DNA of 17,528 nt from the NCBI GenBank assembly GCA_934663625.1, contig CAKUKP010000067.1:1-17528 (forward strand), written 5' to 3'. A program made the translations under genes and the position numbers. A model generated the notes under the pieces. The model had not been told where the DNA came from. It searched no databases and saw only the letters and a program-made list of their open reading frames with translations. Below, one piece after another: positions 1 to 6,983 of this stretch (within the stretch, counting starts at the first letter, position 1; every line of letters begins with the position of its first letter). This DNA comes from an uncultured Clostridia bacterium. GTDB taxonomy: Bacteria > Bacillota > Clostridia > Christensenellales > Aristaeellaceae.

Positions 1-361
1 GGAACAGACCGAGCAGACCCCAGTCGTTTGCGTTTCGGTTGTTCAGCATCAAAAGCGCGATGCAGGAACCCACCAGACCCATCACGCCTTCGACCGACAG
101 ATCGATACGCCCTACCAGCAGTACGAACGTAAGGCCGGTCGCCAGAATCAGCGGCACCGCCGCCGTGCCCAGAATATTGGCGACGTTTTCCTTCGAGAAG
201 AAGCGGGGATTGTAGATGGAAAAGCCGATCGTCAAAATCACCAGCAGGATCATCGGCGCGTATACGCGGATGCTGCTGCTGCGGGATTCGCGCTCCACCT
301 TGGCAACGAACTGCTCCGCAACCGTCATCTCGGATGGCTTTTTCCTGATTCTTTCATGCAT
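1..361 (-). CDS. ABC sugar transporter permease, RbsC-like, N-terminal part (runs off the left edge)
   Basis: The minus strand reads open from an ATG at 361 to the window edge (120 codons, no stop). The start is set by GGGAGG at 371-376, nine bases upstream. After a basic cytoplasmic stretch the protein has a first membrane span (about residues 36-49, beginning APMILLVILTIGF) and then the pattern typical of ribose/xylose-type permeases: NPRFFSKENVANIL, a second span with LATGLTFVLLVGRIDLSVEG, and the start of a third. The GxIDLSVG-like segment is the most diagnostic match to the BPD_transp_2 family. It would form the membrane channel of a sugar importer together with the binding protein encoded just upstream at 589-1626. 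No ATPase gene is in view; it must lie past the left edge or elsewhere. Substrate cannot be read from this fragment, but the adjacent xylulokinase-like gene suggests a pentose or pentitol. Confidence 0.9.
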   Translation of the reverse strand, partial: MHERIRKKPSEMTVAEQFVAKVERESRSSSIRVYAPMILLVILTIGFSIYNPRFFSKENVANILGTAAVPLILATGLTFVLLVGRIDLSVEGVMGLVGSCIALLMLNNRNANDWGLLGLF

Positions 362-526
362 AAACGATAACCTCCCGAAACAATTTATCTTTGTATGGTG
401 TTTTCCATAGGGTAACGATTTTGCAAGCGCGCATCGCGCCGGTCGCTTTCACGTGCCAGATAAACGATGATCAAATGCCGCATGGTGCATACGTCGTTTA
501 ACCATCGTTTACCTGAAACGGAAAGC

Positions 527-557
527 AGCCCGATCCCCCGTCACAGGAGACCGGGCT
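527..557 (-). terminator. Strong hairpin between the binding-protein and permease genes (attenuating terminator or mRNA-stabilising stem)
   Basis: Arms 527-538 and 546-557 pair over 12 bp (two of them G-T wobbles) around a 7-base loop, about 30 bases past the binding-protein stop. On the minus strand the bases after the stem are only weakly T-rich (GCTTTCCGTTT), so full termination is unlikely. A hairpin here usually gives more binding protein than permease. A second, wider inverted repeat, TAAACGATG at 461-469 and CATCGTTTA at 503-511, lies in the same 227-base gap; its 33-base loop makes its role unclear. Confidence 0.6.
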
Positions 558-588
558 ACGTTCAGTCAATCCTTATCTTTATCTTCGA

Positions 589-1626
589 TTACTTCACATC
601 AGCGAAGGTCGGATATGCGGACAGGACGCAGAAGTCGAGGTCAGTGAAATCGTACTCGGGCTGGCCATCGATGAACATTGCCTTGTATTCGTCAACGTTT
701 TCGGTGGTAACCAGAACTGCCTGGGTCTTGATGACCGGGTTTTCAACGACGAGGCCGTTCTTCGCAGCTTCATAAGCATAGGCAGCGCCATAGCCCATCA
801 GCAGGTAGCCGTTGTTGGCGACGGTGCAAGCCATATCGCCAGCCTGGATCGCTTCGTAAGCAGCGGCAATGCCGTCGCAGCCGCAGGTCAGGATCTGACC
901 ATTCTTGCCGGCGAGCTTCAGCGCTTCAACCGCGCCCAGACCCATGGTGTCGTTCGCAGCCCAGATCGCAGCGATATCATCGTTGGTGGAGAGCCAGGTC
1001 TGGGTGAAGGTCATCGCCTGATCCTGAGACCAGGAAGCAACCTGCATGTCAACCAGTTCGATTTCCGGATACTCTTTCAGAGCAGCTTCGAAACCGGCGT
1101 AGCGGTTGGCGGCGGAGTCTTCGCCCTGCATGCCGTACAGCGCGCAAACCTTGCCCTTGCCGCCCAGACGATCGAACAGATACTTGGCGGTGTTGTAGCC
1201 GGCTACGAAATCATCGGGGGACATGTGGCAGACGAAGCTGTCGAAGTCCGCGGGCTCCAGATCGTCGGCATGGTGCCACAGGATGGTCACCTTGCAGCCT
1301 GCTTCTTCGCAGATTTCAACGATGTTCGCGGTGTTGGCCTTGGAAGCCGGATCCGCTACGAAGATGCACTTATCGCCATACTGGGCGATGAAGTCCTTCA
1401 TTGCCTGGATTTCCTTGTTGTCGTCGCCGTCGGTGGTCAGAACCTGATACTCAACATCGTCCTTGGATTCTGCGAACAGAATGCCGCCGTTGGCTTCCTG
1501 CGCCCAGAATTCGTTGTCCAGGGAGTGAACCAGGATGCCCAGATGCCATACGTCCTCAGCGGACGCTGCTGCTGCAAGGGATACAGCCATGAGCATGCAA
1601 AGTACGAGTGCCAGAATCTTCTTCAT
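589..1626 (-). CDS. Sugar ABC transporter substrate-binding protein (periplasmic-binding-protein type 1, Peripla_BP_4-like)
   Basis: The 345-residue product starts at an ATG preceded by AGGAGGAG. It has a signal peptide (MKKILALVLC, a hydrophobic core, then SLAAAASAE at about residues 16-24) that fits signal peptidase I cleavage after ASA; there is no lipobox cysteine at the cleavage site. The mature part has the ribose/galactose-binding fold signature: HLGILVHSLDNEFWAQ at the first strand, FVADPASKAN in the middle of lobe 1, CALYGMQGEDSAANRYAGF, and IWAANDTMGLGAVEALKLAG near the hinge. Length is normal for the family. It sits between the kinase (54-base gap) and the permease, so it should capture the sugar outside the membrane for that importer. 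Lack of a lipid anchor is unusual for a monoderm binding protein and is reported separately. Substrate is not identifiable from the sequence. Confidence 0.94.
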   Translation of the reverse strand: MKKILALVLCMLMAVSLAAAASAEDVWHLGILVHSLDNEFWAQEANGGILFAESKDDVEYQVLTTDGDDNKEIQAMKDFIAQYGDKCIFVADPASKANTANIVEICEEAGCKVTILWHHADDLEPADFDSFVCHMSPDDFVAGYNTAKYLFDRLGGKGKVCALYGMQGEDSAANRYAGFEAALKEYPEIELVDMQVASWSQDQAMTFTQTWLSTNDDIAAIWAANDTMGLGAVEALKLAGKNGQILTCGCDGIAAAYEAIQAGDMACTVANNGYLLMGYGAAYAYEAAKNGLVVENPVIKTQAVLVTTENVDEYKAMFIDGQPEYDFTDLDFCVLSAYPTFADVK

Positions 1627-1680
1627 GATAAACTCCTCCTAAAATATTTTTGTAAAGGGTTATTGCGCCCTTTGCCAAAC

Positions 1681-3192
1681 TTATTTAACGGCGAATATAT
1701 CGCCGATCTGCGAAAAGATGTGGCGGTTGGCGCGATATAGTTCGCGGTACACCGGATACATCTTCCGATACACTTCCACGTTTTCCGCGATGGGGTAAAA
1801 CGCCCGTTCGGGCTCCTTTACGCACGCGGCGCACGCTTCCAGATAATTCTTATATTTGCCGACGCCCACTGCGGCGGTAATCGCCGCGCCCAGGCACGCC
1901 TGTTCATCGGATGCGCTGCGGTATACGGGGCGTTCAAAGATATCCGCCTGCATCTGCAGCCATACATCGCTGCGCGCGCCGCCGCCCGCGGCGATGATGC
2001 GCTTGCATTCAACGCCCATTTCCAGCAACACGTTCAGGCAGTCCTTCAGGGCGAATACCACGCCCTCCATCACCGCGCGCTCCAGCGCCGCGCCATCGTG
2101 CGCCAGCGTCAGGCCGAAAAATACGCCCTTCGCCTTCGAATCCATGTGCGGCGTGCGCTCGCCGGTCAGATACGGCAGGAAAAACAGGCCGTTTCCGCCG
2201 ATCGGGCTGGCAGCTACCTTGCGGTTGACTTCATCATAGTCGGTGTCATGAAGCACCTGCTTCGTGATCCATTTCAGGGAAATGCCGGAATTCAGGCATG
2301 CGCCCATCAGGTTCCAGCTGTTCTCCACCGCGTGGGCGAAGGTATTTGTACGAAGCGCAGTATCGTACACGGGCTTGCGTACGGTTGTGGAAATCTGTCC
2401 CGCCGTGCCGATGTTGGATGCAAATACGCCGTCCTCCACGATGCCGTTGCCCACCGCCATCATGCATTGATCCGCGCCGCCGTTGACCACGCAGGTCGAT
2501 TCGCAAAGTCCGGTATCCGCCGCCGCCTGCGCCGTGATGCGGCCGACGATCTTCGTAGAAGGCGCGCATTCGGGCATCAGACTCAGATCCAGCCCCAGCG
2601 CGTTCAGGAGCGTTTCCGACCAGCGAAGCTGCACGTTATCAAAGGCAAGGCTGCCCGCAGCGTCGGAATAATCGGTGATAATCGCGCCGCACAGCCGGAA
2701 TTTGACGTAATCCTTCGGCATGAACACCTTGCGTACCTTCGCGTAAAGCTCCGGCCTGCGGGTTTTCAGCCAATACAATGTAGAAACCATGAAGCCCGCG
2801 GCGATGCGGTTCTGCGTCTGCTTCGTGATGAATTCCGCGCCCAGCTTTTCGTAGATTTCGTTGATGGCTTCGCCGCTGCGCTGATCCAGCCATACCACGG
2901 CGTTCATCACCGGCTTGTGTTCCTCATTCAGCGCAACCAGGCCGTGCATCTGACCGGAAAAGCTGACCGCTTCGATTTCCTTCGGATCAACGCCGGCGGT
3001 TTGAATCGCGCGGCGGATACATTCGCAGGTTTTCTGATACCAGGTTTCGGGATCCTGCTCCGCATAGCCAGATTGCGGGATCAGCGTTTCATAGGTTTCC
3101 TGCGCCGCGGTTGAAATGCCGGTTTCAAAATCTATCAGGAAAGCGCGCACGCTTGAAGTTCCAAGATCGATGCCAATGAAATACCTACCCAT
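1681..3192 (-). CDS. xylB: FGGY-family carbohydrate kinase, xylulokinase-like
   Basis: The protein has 503 residues, normal for xylulokinase, which phosphorylates D-xylulose with ATP to xylulose 5-phosphate. The start is supported by AAGGAG 11 bases upstream. The N-terminal actin-like lobe begins GRYFIGIDLGTSSVRAF (phosphate-binding loop, residues 3-18). FSGQMHGLVAL at 78-88 is the sugar-contacting segment typical of XylB. VNGGADQCMMAVGNG at 236-250 holds the likely catalytic Asp241. GERTPHMDSKAKGVFFGL at 344-361 and AAGGGARSDVWLQMQADI at 401-418 match the second FGGY signature and nucleotide site. It is the first gene after a strong promoter and is divergent from a ROK regulator, as in xylose operons of Bacillota. 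Other FGGY kinases (ribulokinase, xylitol-type) share parts of this pattern, so the exact sugar is inferred; the GQMHG segment favours xylulose. No xylose isomerase gene lies within the window. Confidence 0.88.
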   Translation of the reverse strand: MGRYFIGIDLGTSSVRAFLIDFETGISTAAQETYETLIPQSGYAEQDPETWYQKTCECIRRAIQTAGVDPKEIEAVSFSGQMHGLVALNEEHKPVMNAVVWLDQRSGEAINEIYEKLGAEFITKQTQNRIAAGFMVSTLYWLKTRRPELYAKVRKVFMPKDYVKFRLCGAIITDYSDAAGSLAFDNVQLRWSETLLNALGLDLSLMPECAPSTKIVGRITAQAAADTGLCESTCVVNGGADQCMMAVGNGIVEDGVFASNIGTAGQISTTVRKPVYDTALRTNTFAHAVENSWNLMGACLNSGISLKWITKQVLHDTDYDEVNRKVAASPIGGNGLFFLPYLTGERTPHMDSKAKGVFFGLTLAHDGAALERAVMEGVVFALKDCLNVLLEMGVECKRIIAAGGGARSDVWLQMQADIFERPVYRSASDEQACLGAAITAAVGVGKYKNYLEACAACVKEPERAFYPIAENVEVYRKMYPVYRELYRANRHIFSQIGDIFAVK

Positions 3193-3287
3193 TTCCCGTC
3201 GCTCCTTATATGTACCAACGCAGGCGAATCTGCTGCCAGCATTCCATGAATTGCTTCACAGAAGCCGTCATTTCCTTAACTGAGTAA

Positions 3288-3316
3288 ATTATAGCCAACA
3301 ATCGATCTTTTGTCAA
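3288..3316 (-). promoter_or_regulatory. Sigma-A type promoter for the sugar kinase / ABC operon
   Basis: On the minus strand the sequence reads TTGACA (3311-3316), a 17-base spacer, then TATAAT (3288-3293). Both hexamers are perfect consensus with ideal spacing. Transcription would start near 3281, giving a leader of about 90 bases before the kinase ATG at 3192. Such a strong promoter implies tight repression, presumably by the divergent ROK protein. Confidence 0.9.
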
Positions 3317-3513
3317 TAGTTATTCGCACGAAAGTACAAATATCGCACAATTAATAAGAATCAGAACCGAAATATAGAGGCTCGATCGATTAATTGTATT
3401 TACTTTATTCGTCAGCTTCCGTGAATGTAATTAACAAAACGTCGAATTCGTGAAGTGCGTGAATTAATTCATCACTTTAAAGCAGGAAAACGGCGCAGTA
3501 TGTAGAATATAGA

Positions 3514-3528
3514 GAATATACGATATTC
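3514..3528. promoter_or_regulatory. Perfect inverted repeat GAATAT-ACG-ATATTC, candidate ROK operator
   Basis: The 6-bp arms are exact complements around a 3-base centre. An additional direct AGAATAT copy lies at 3504-3510. The site is 20 bases upstream of the ROK ATG and overlaps the place where its promoter or leader should be, as expected of an autoregulatory operator. The binding protein is inferred from position only. Confidence 0.45.
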
Positions 3529-3548
3529 GGAATCAGGACGGTGTACAA

Positions 3549-4751
3549 ATGAAGATCAGCAGCATCAACCAGAGCATTCAGCGCGAGCACAATCTATCCA
3601 TGGCGATCGAAGCGATCCGCCGCATTCCCCACTGCACGCGCGTAAAGCTGGCGCAGGTCATGGGGCTTTCACAGGCGGCGGTAACCAAGCTGGTATCGCA
3701 ATTGATCGAATGGGGCGCGGTATCCGAACAGGAAAGCATCGGAAACGGGCTCGGCCGCAAGGCGACGGCGCTGCGGATCAACACGGAAAAATACCGCGCG
3801 CTCGCCATTCACATCAACCGGGATTATATCAACGCCGCCATTTACGATATGGACGGCGTGCTCTACGATATGGAACAATGCGAAATCAGCGCGAGCGAAG
3901 GCGCGCAGGCGTCCATGGATCGCGTGATTGCGATGGCGCGAAAGCTGCTTTCGCGAAATCAAACCCCCGTGCGCTGCGTGGGCGTAGCCGTGCCCGGCCC
4001 CTTCCATTACAGTCAATCGCGCATATCGATGATGAGCGGCTTCCCCGGCTGGGAAAAGATCAACATCCGCAAAACGCTGGAACAGGCGCTGCTGCTGCCG
4101 GTTTTCGTAGATCAGGATGCAAACTGCGGCGCACTGGCGGAAATGTGGTTCGGCGGCGAGGATCAGCCTTCATCGATGATCTTTGTGACCGCCGACCGCG
4201 GCATCGGCGCGGGACTGATCTTAAATTCAAAAATATATCGCGGCAGAATCGGCTTCGCGGGCGAAATTGGCCACACCAGCATCGATCTGCTGGGTGCCCG
4301 CTGCGAATGCGGAAACCGCGGCTGTCTGGAATTGTACGGATCATCCGTGGCGCTTGAAAACATCTGCTGTACGGAGCAATACAATCCGGCGAATCCGGAT
4401 ACGATGCAGGCGCGCCCGAACGTGAAGGACATTCTAAAGCAGGTACGCGAGGGCGACCCTGACGCGTGCCGTGCGTATGCGAAAACCGTTTCCTATCTAT
4501 GCTTCGGCATCGTGGGCGTGATCAATACGCTGGATCCCGAAGTCGTGGTATTTGGCGACAGGCTGGTAAACGGCGGATCGCTCTTTCTGGAAACGGCAAA
4601 ACAGACCTTCCGGCAATATCTGATGCCGGAGGTCTACGATCATCTTCAGATCAAGGTTTGCACGCTCGATGGCGATCCGATGCTGCTGGGCGCTTCGGTG
4701 CTGGCTTACGATCACGTATTGCGCGCGCCGTCCGAATTCTTCAGCGCCTGA
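3549..4751 (+). CDS. ROK-family transcriptional regulator (XylR/NagC-type), likely repressor of the divergent sugar operon
   Basis: The 400-residue protein has a DNA-binding winged helix at about residues 14-75 (AIRRIPHCTRVKLAQVMGLS, then AAVTKLVSQLIEWGAVSE and a wing around GLGRKATALRIN) followed by a ROK sugar-kinase-like domain. ROK features include GVAVPGPF at 145-152, FVDQDANCGALAE at 186-198, RGIGAGLILNSKIYRG at 217-232, and a zinc site formed by His242 with Cys252, Cys254 and Cys259 in the CECGNRGC loop. The HTH marks it as a regulator and not a glucokinase, although the Asp usually used for catalysis (Asp190) is still present. Family members bind a sugar in the ROK domain and then release DNA. 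The position divergent from the kinase operon makes that operon the likely target. The ribosome site is weak (CAGGACGG). Its last 40 bases overlap the end of the convergent histidine kinase gene. Confidence 0.9.
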   Translation: MKISSINQSIQREHNLSMAIEAIRRIPHCTRVKLAQVMGLSQAAVTKLVSQLIEWGAVSEQESIGNGLGRKATALRINTEKYRALAIHINRDYINAAIYDMDGVLYDMEQCEISASEGAQASMDRVIAMARKLLSRNQTPVRCVGVAVPGPFHYSQSRISMMSGFPGWEKINIRKTLEQALLLPVFVDQDANCGALAEMWFGGEDQPSSMIFVTADRGIGAGLILNSKIYRGRIGFAGEIGHTSIDLLGARCECGNRGCLELYGSSVALENICCTEQYNPANPDTMQARPNVKDILKQVREGDPDACRAYAKTVSYLCFGIVGVINTLDPEVVVFGDRLVNGGSLFLETAKQTFRQYLMPEVYDHLQIKVCTLDGDPMLLGASVLAYDHVLRAPSEFFSA

Positions 4752-6073
4752 TCATCACCGCGCAGCATCACCTTCGCGGTAAATACACCATTCTGATGGG
4801 TAAAGCTGCACGCGCCGCCGTTTTTTTCGGCGATGCGGCGCACGGACTGAATGCCCACGCCGCTGCCCTTTCGCTTGGCGGATTTATAAATGCCGTCCTT
4901 TTCGCAGATTTCGCCGTCGAACGCGTTTTCCACCTGAATCAGCAGAATTCGCCCCGCGTGCATGTGCATTTGCAGATATATCCGCCGCCGCGCAGGATCG
5001 GTGCGCAGGCTGGCCTCGAGCGCGTTTTCCAGCAGATTGGAAAGCGTAAGGCATAAATCGATTTCATCCGCGTTTGTCCGCTCCGGCAGATCGATCCGCG
5101 CCTGAAACGGTATATTTTCCCGCCGCGCCAGCGCGCAGTAATGCCCGGTTACGCTGTCCGCGGTGCGGTTTTCGCAGAAATTCATTTCCATATCGGGTAT
5201 TCTTCCGTTCACCCCGGCGAGGTATTCCCGAAGCGCGTTCAAATCGCCCGCCTCTGCCAGCGCGGATATCCGGTTCAGCTGGTGGCGCATATCGTGCCGC
5301 GCCTGCCGCGCATCCTCGATCGCGGTTTTCAGATTTTCATATCGCGCCTGACGCATGGAGAGCAAATAGTTTTCCTGCTGCAAACGGGCGTTTCGATTCA
5401 GGCTGTTCGCCATCAGCAGAAATATCGCATTGAACAGGAGCAGCAGAATCAGCAGCGCAAGGCTGATGACGACATAGCCCTGCAAGACCCTGCCGGTGTA
5501 CAGCGTCTTTCGATATTTTGGAATCATGAACAGATTGAGCGCGATAAAAATCACCGGCAGAATCCAGAACACGTACCAGGTCTGGGCGAAATTTTCATCC
5601 TCCACCATGCTGCGCACGATGCGGGTGGCGGGATAATGCGCAACCGCGGCGATGATCCAGCACATGGCGTTATCGCACAAAACGGCGCGCATACAGAACC
5701 ACGGATCGTTTTCCGCCGCGGCGTTCTGCATCGTCATCGCCGCATCGATGGCTCTGGTCAGGCTGTTCAGGCACGCAAAAACCGCGCAGACCGACAGCGC
5801 CACCGTTCCGGATTTCCACAGCGAAACGCGAAGCGAGCGAATGTAGACGGTTGCGGCGGCGGCGGTAACAATGACCTGCGCGACCGCCGTCGACGCGCGC
5901 AGCCGATAACAGATTGCGCCGCAGCCGATGATGATTGCCAGAAGCAGCGGAAGCGCCCAGCGTATAAGCTTCCCCGCGGGCTGACGCAGATAGGATTGCA
6001 TGGGACTGTACGCCAGAAACAGCGCGGGGATGACCACAGTAAGTTCAAGTATCGGTCTTAATGCATTTTCCAC
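4712..6073 (-). CDS. GHKL-family sensor histidine kinase (AgrC-like topology)
   Basis: A GTG start at 6073 lies 2 bases past the response regulator stop, with GGGGAG in the end of that gene, so the two are translationally coupled. The N-terminal half is membrane-embedded, with about six to seven hydrophobic segments (roughly 9-22, 38-56, 63-80, 88-105, 133-147, 166-183, 199-221) and no clear extracellular sensor domain. A short linker leads to the phosphoacceptor helix RQARHDMRHQLNRIS with His260 as the likely site. An HATPase_c_5-type ATP domain follows, with its N box SNLLENALEAS (Asn350) and G box KGSGVGIQSVRRIAEKNGG (402-420). The length of 453 residues is typical. This class signals to LytTR regulators and often senses peptides or membrane-associated signals. 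The partner is the regulator at 6076-6792. The gene ends convergently, overlapping the ROK regulator by 40 bases. Confidence 0.93.
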   Translation of the reverse strand: MENALRPILELTVVIPALFLAYSPMQSYLRQPAGKLIRWALPLLLAIIIGCGAICYRLRASTAVAQVIVTAAAATVYIRSLRVSLWKSGTVALSVCAVFACLNSLTRAIDAAMTMQNAAAENDPWFCMRAVLCDNAMCWIIAAVAHYPATRIVRSMVEDENFAQTWYVFWILPVIFIALNLFMIPKYRKTLYTGRVLQGYVVISLALLILLLLFNAIFLLMANSLNRNARLQQENYLLSMRQARYENLKTAIEDARQARHDMRHQLNRISALAEAGDLNALREYLAGVNGRIPDMEMNFCENRTADSVTGHYCALARRENIPFQARIDLPERTNADEIDLCLTLSNLLENALEASLRTDPARRRIYLQMHMHAGRILLIQVENAFDGEICEKDGIYKSAKRKGSGVGIQSVRRIAEKNGGACSFTHQNGVFTAKVMLRGDDQALKNSDGARNT

Positions 6074-6075
6074 GA

Positions 6076-6792
6076 TCAGCGTCTCCCCTCGATCAGAAAT
6101 TCCATCAGCGCCTGTCGCGCCGTTTTGGCAAGATCGCGGCTCACAACCACGCGGCTGCCATCATCCATGATGAATGCATTTCCGTCAAAATCCGCAGCGT
6201 GCTCCAAATTGGCGATCACGCCGCGCCCGCAGATGAAAAAGCGCGCATCGTTCCGAAGCGGCGCGATGAAATCCTGAAATGTCCGGCGCGTGATCAGCGT
6301 TTTCTGCGCCGCGGTATGCACATGAATCATGTGCGCGAAATGTTCCGCATAGATGATGCTTTTGCAGCTCAATCGAATATCGCTGCCGTTTATCCGTATT
6401 TCCAGATACGTATCCGGCCGCGGCAGGCGCGCGAGCATTTCCCCTGTCAGCCGATCAATTTCATCCTCCGCAAACGGCTTTACCAGATAATCCATCGCGC
6501 GCACCTGAAAGCCCTGAAGTGCGTGATCGGTCGATGTCGTGGTAAACACAAGCAGGCATTCCACATCGAACGCACGCAGCCGTTTCGCCGTTTCAACGCC
6601 GTCGATTCCATCCATATAAATATCCAGAAAGGCGGCGGAAAAGCGATTCAACATCGCTGCGTTTATAAAATCTTCCCCGTTTTCATATTCAAAAAACTCC
6701 GCGCGCACGTTTCGGCGCTTCAGCGCGGTTTCCAACCGATCGCGCAGAAGCCTGCGCTCCCCTGAAAGATCATCCACGATTGCAATTCGCAT
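6076..6792 (-). CDS. LytTR-family response regulator
   Basis: I take the ATG at 6792 (MRIAIVDD...) as start. It lies about 10 bases after GGGGAG; an ATG 21 bases further out would include that ribosome site in the coding sequence. The 238-residue protein has an intact receiver domain: acidic pair Asp7-Asp8, phosphoacceptor Asp57 in AAFLDIYMDGIDG, the Thr84-Thr86 switch region, and Lys105 in DYLVKPF. A LytTR DNA-binding domain fills about residues 130-238, with LSCKSIIYAEHFAHMIHVHT, TRRTFQDFIAPL and FFICGRGVIANLEHA. LytTR regulators bind pairs of direct repeats about two helical turns apart; such a pair lies 80-110 bases upstream of this gene at 6875-6903. It is co-transcribed with the histidine kinase and divergent from the secreted-protein genes that it probably controls. 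Confidence 0.94.
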   Translation of the reverse strand: MRIAIVDDLSGERRLLRDRLETALKRRNVRAEFFEYENGEDFINAAMLNRFSAAFLDIYMDGIDGVETAKRLRAFDVECLLVFTTTSTDHALQGFQVRAMDYLVKPFAEDEIDRLTGEMLARLPRPDTYLEIRINGSDIRLSCKSIIYAEHFAHMIHVHTAAQKTLITRRTFQDFIAPLRNDARFFICGRGVIANLEHAADFDGNAFIMDDGSRVVVSRDLAKTARQALMEFLIEGRR

Positions 6793-6826
6793 ACAGATCG
6801 CACTCCCCTGCAAATCTACATCTATG

Positions 6827-6832
6827 ATTATA
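6827..6832 (-). promoter_or_regulatory. Extended -10 of the response regulator / kinase promoter
   Basis: The minus strand reads TGGTATAAT, an extended -10 with perfect TATAAT at 6827-6832. No good -35 stands 17 bases upstream (TAGCCG, inside a GC-rich palindrome GCCGCGCGGC at 6844-6853). The leader before the ATG at 6792 would be about 28 bases. The palindrome at the -35 position could be a control element. Confidence 0.55.
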
Positions 6833-6874
6833 CCACATACCGCGCCGCGCGGCTATGCGCTTTTTACCAAAAGA

Positions 6875-6903
6875 TTCGTGCCATTATCGCCCGTTTCGTG
6901 CCA
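6875..6903 (+). promoter_or_regulatory. Tandem direct repeat TTCGTGCCA x2, candidate LytTR binding site
   Basis: TTCGTGCCA occurs at 6875-6883 and again at 6895-6903, exactly 20 bases apart, and the second copy ends 6 bases before the -35 of the plus-strand promoter. LytTR proteins such as AgrA bind two roughly 9-base direct repeats separated by 11-13 bases and activate from just upstream of the -35. Spacing, orientation and position all fit, and a LytTR gene is adjacent. The bases differ from published LytTR sites, so binding is inferred. Confidence 0.6.
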
Positions 6904-6909
6904 AAGGTA

Positions 6910-6938
6910 TTGAATGCCCGAACGCTTTTCCCTATACT
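6910..6938 (+). promoter_or_regulatory. Promoter of the pseudo-receiver / secreted propeller / sulfatase genes
   Basis: TTGAAT (6910-6915), a 17-base spacer and TATACT (6933-6938) form a sigma-A type promoter with a weak -35, typical of activator-dependent promoters. The start of transcription would be near 6945, about 40 bases before the GTG at 6984. Confidence 0.65.
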
Positions 6939-6983
6939 GAAACGCGATAGATCATCGAAGGCGAATTTGAACGGAGGAATGCT

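Larger units (their letters stand above)
3193..3548. promoter_or_regulatory. AT-rich divergent control region between the sugar kinase operon and the ROK regulator
   Basis: This 356-base stretch holds no gene. It is clearly more AT-rich than its flanks. It contains the minus-strand promoter at 3288-3316; a 10-base palindrome TTCGCACGAA (3323-3332) lying 6 bases upstream of that promoter's -35; three plus-strand copies of CGTGAA (3420, 3449, 3458); and a perfect GAATAT-ACG-ATATTC repeat close to the ROK start. A plus-strand promoter for the ROK gene is not clear: TAGAAT at 3503-3508 is a possible -10 but has no good -35. Confidence 0.6.

Noticed and set aside
2098..3114. Long plus-strand open frame (338 codons) opposite the sugar kinase gene
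   Set aside because: It is antisense to a well-conserved FGGY kinase, has a basic low-complexity translation without domain signals, and lacks a ribosome site. It is explained by the GC-rich codon pattern of the real gene.
5141..6061. 306-codon plus-strand open frame opposite the histidine kinase
   Set aside because: It is antisense to a kinase with clear H, N and G boxes, and no start signal or domain is visible.
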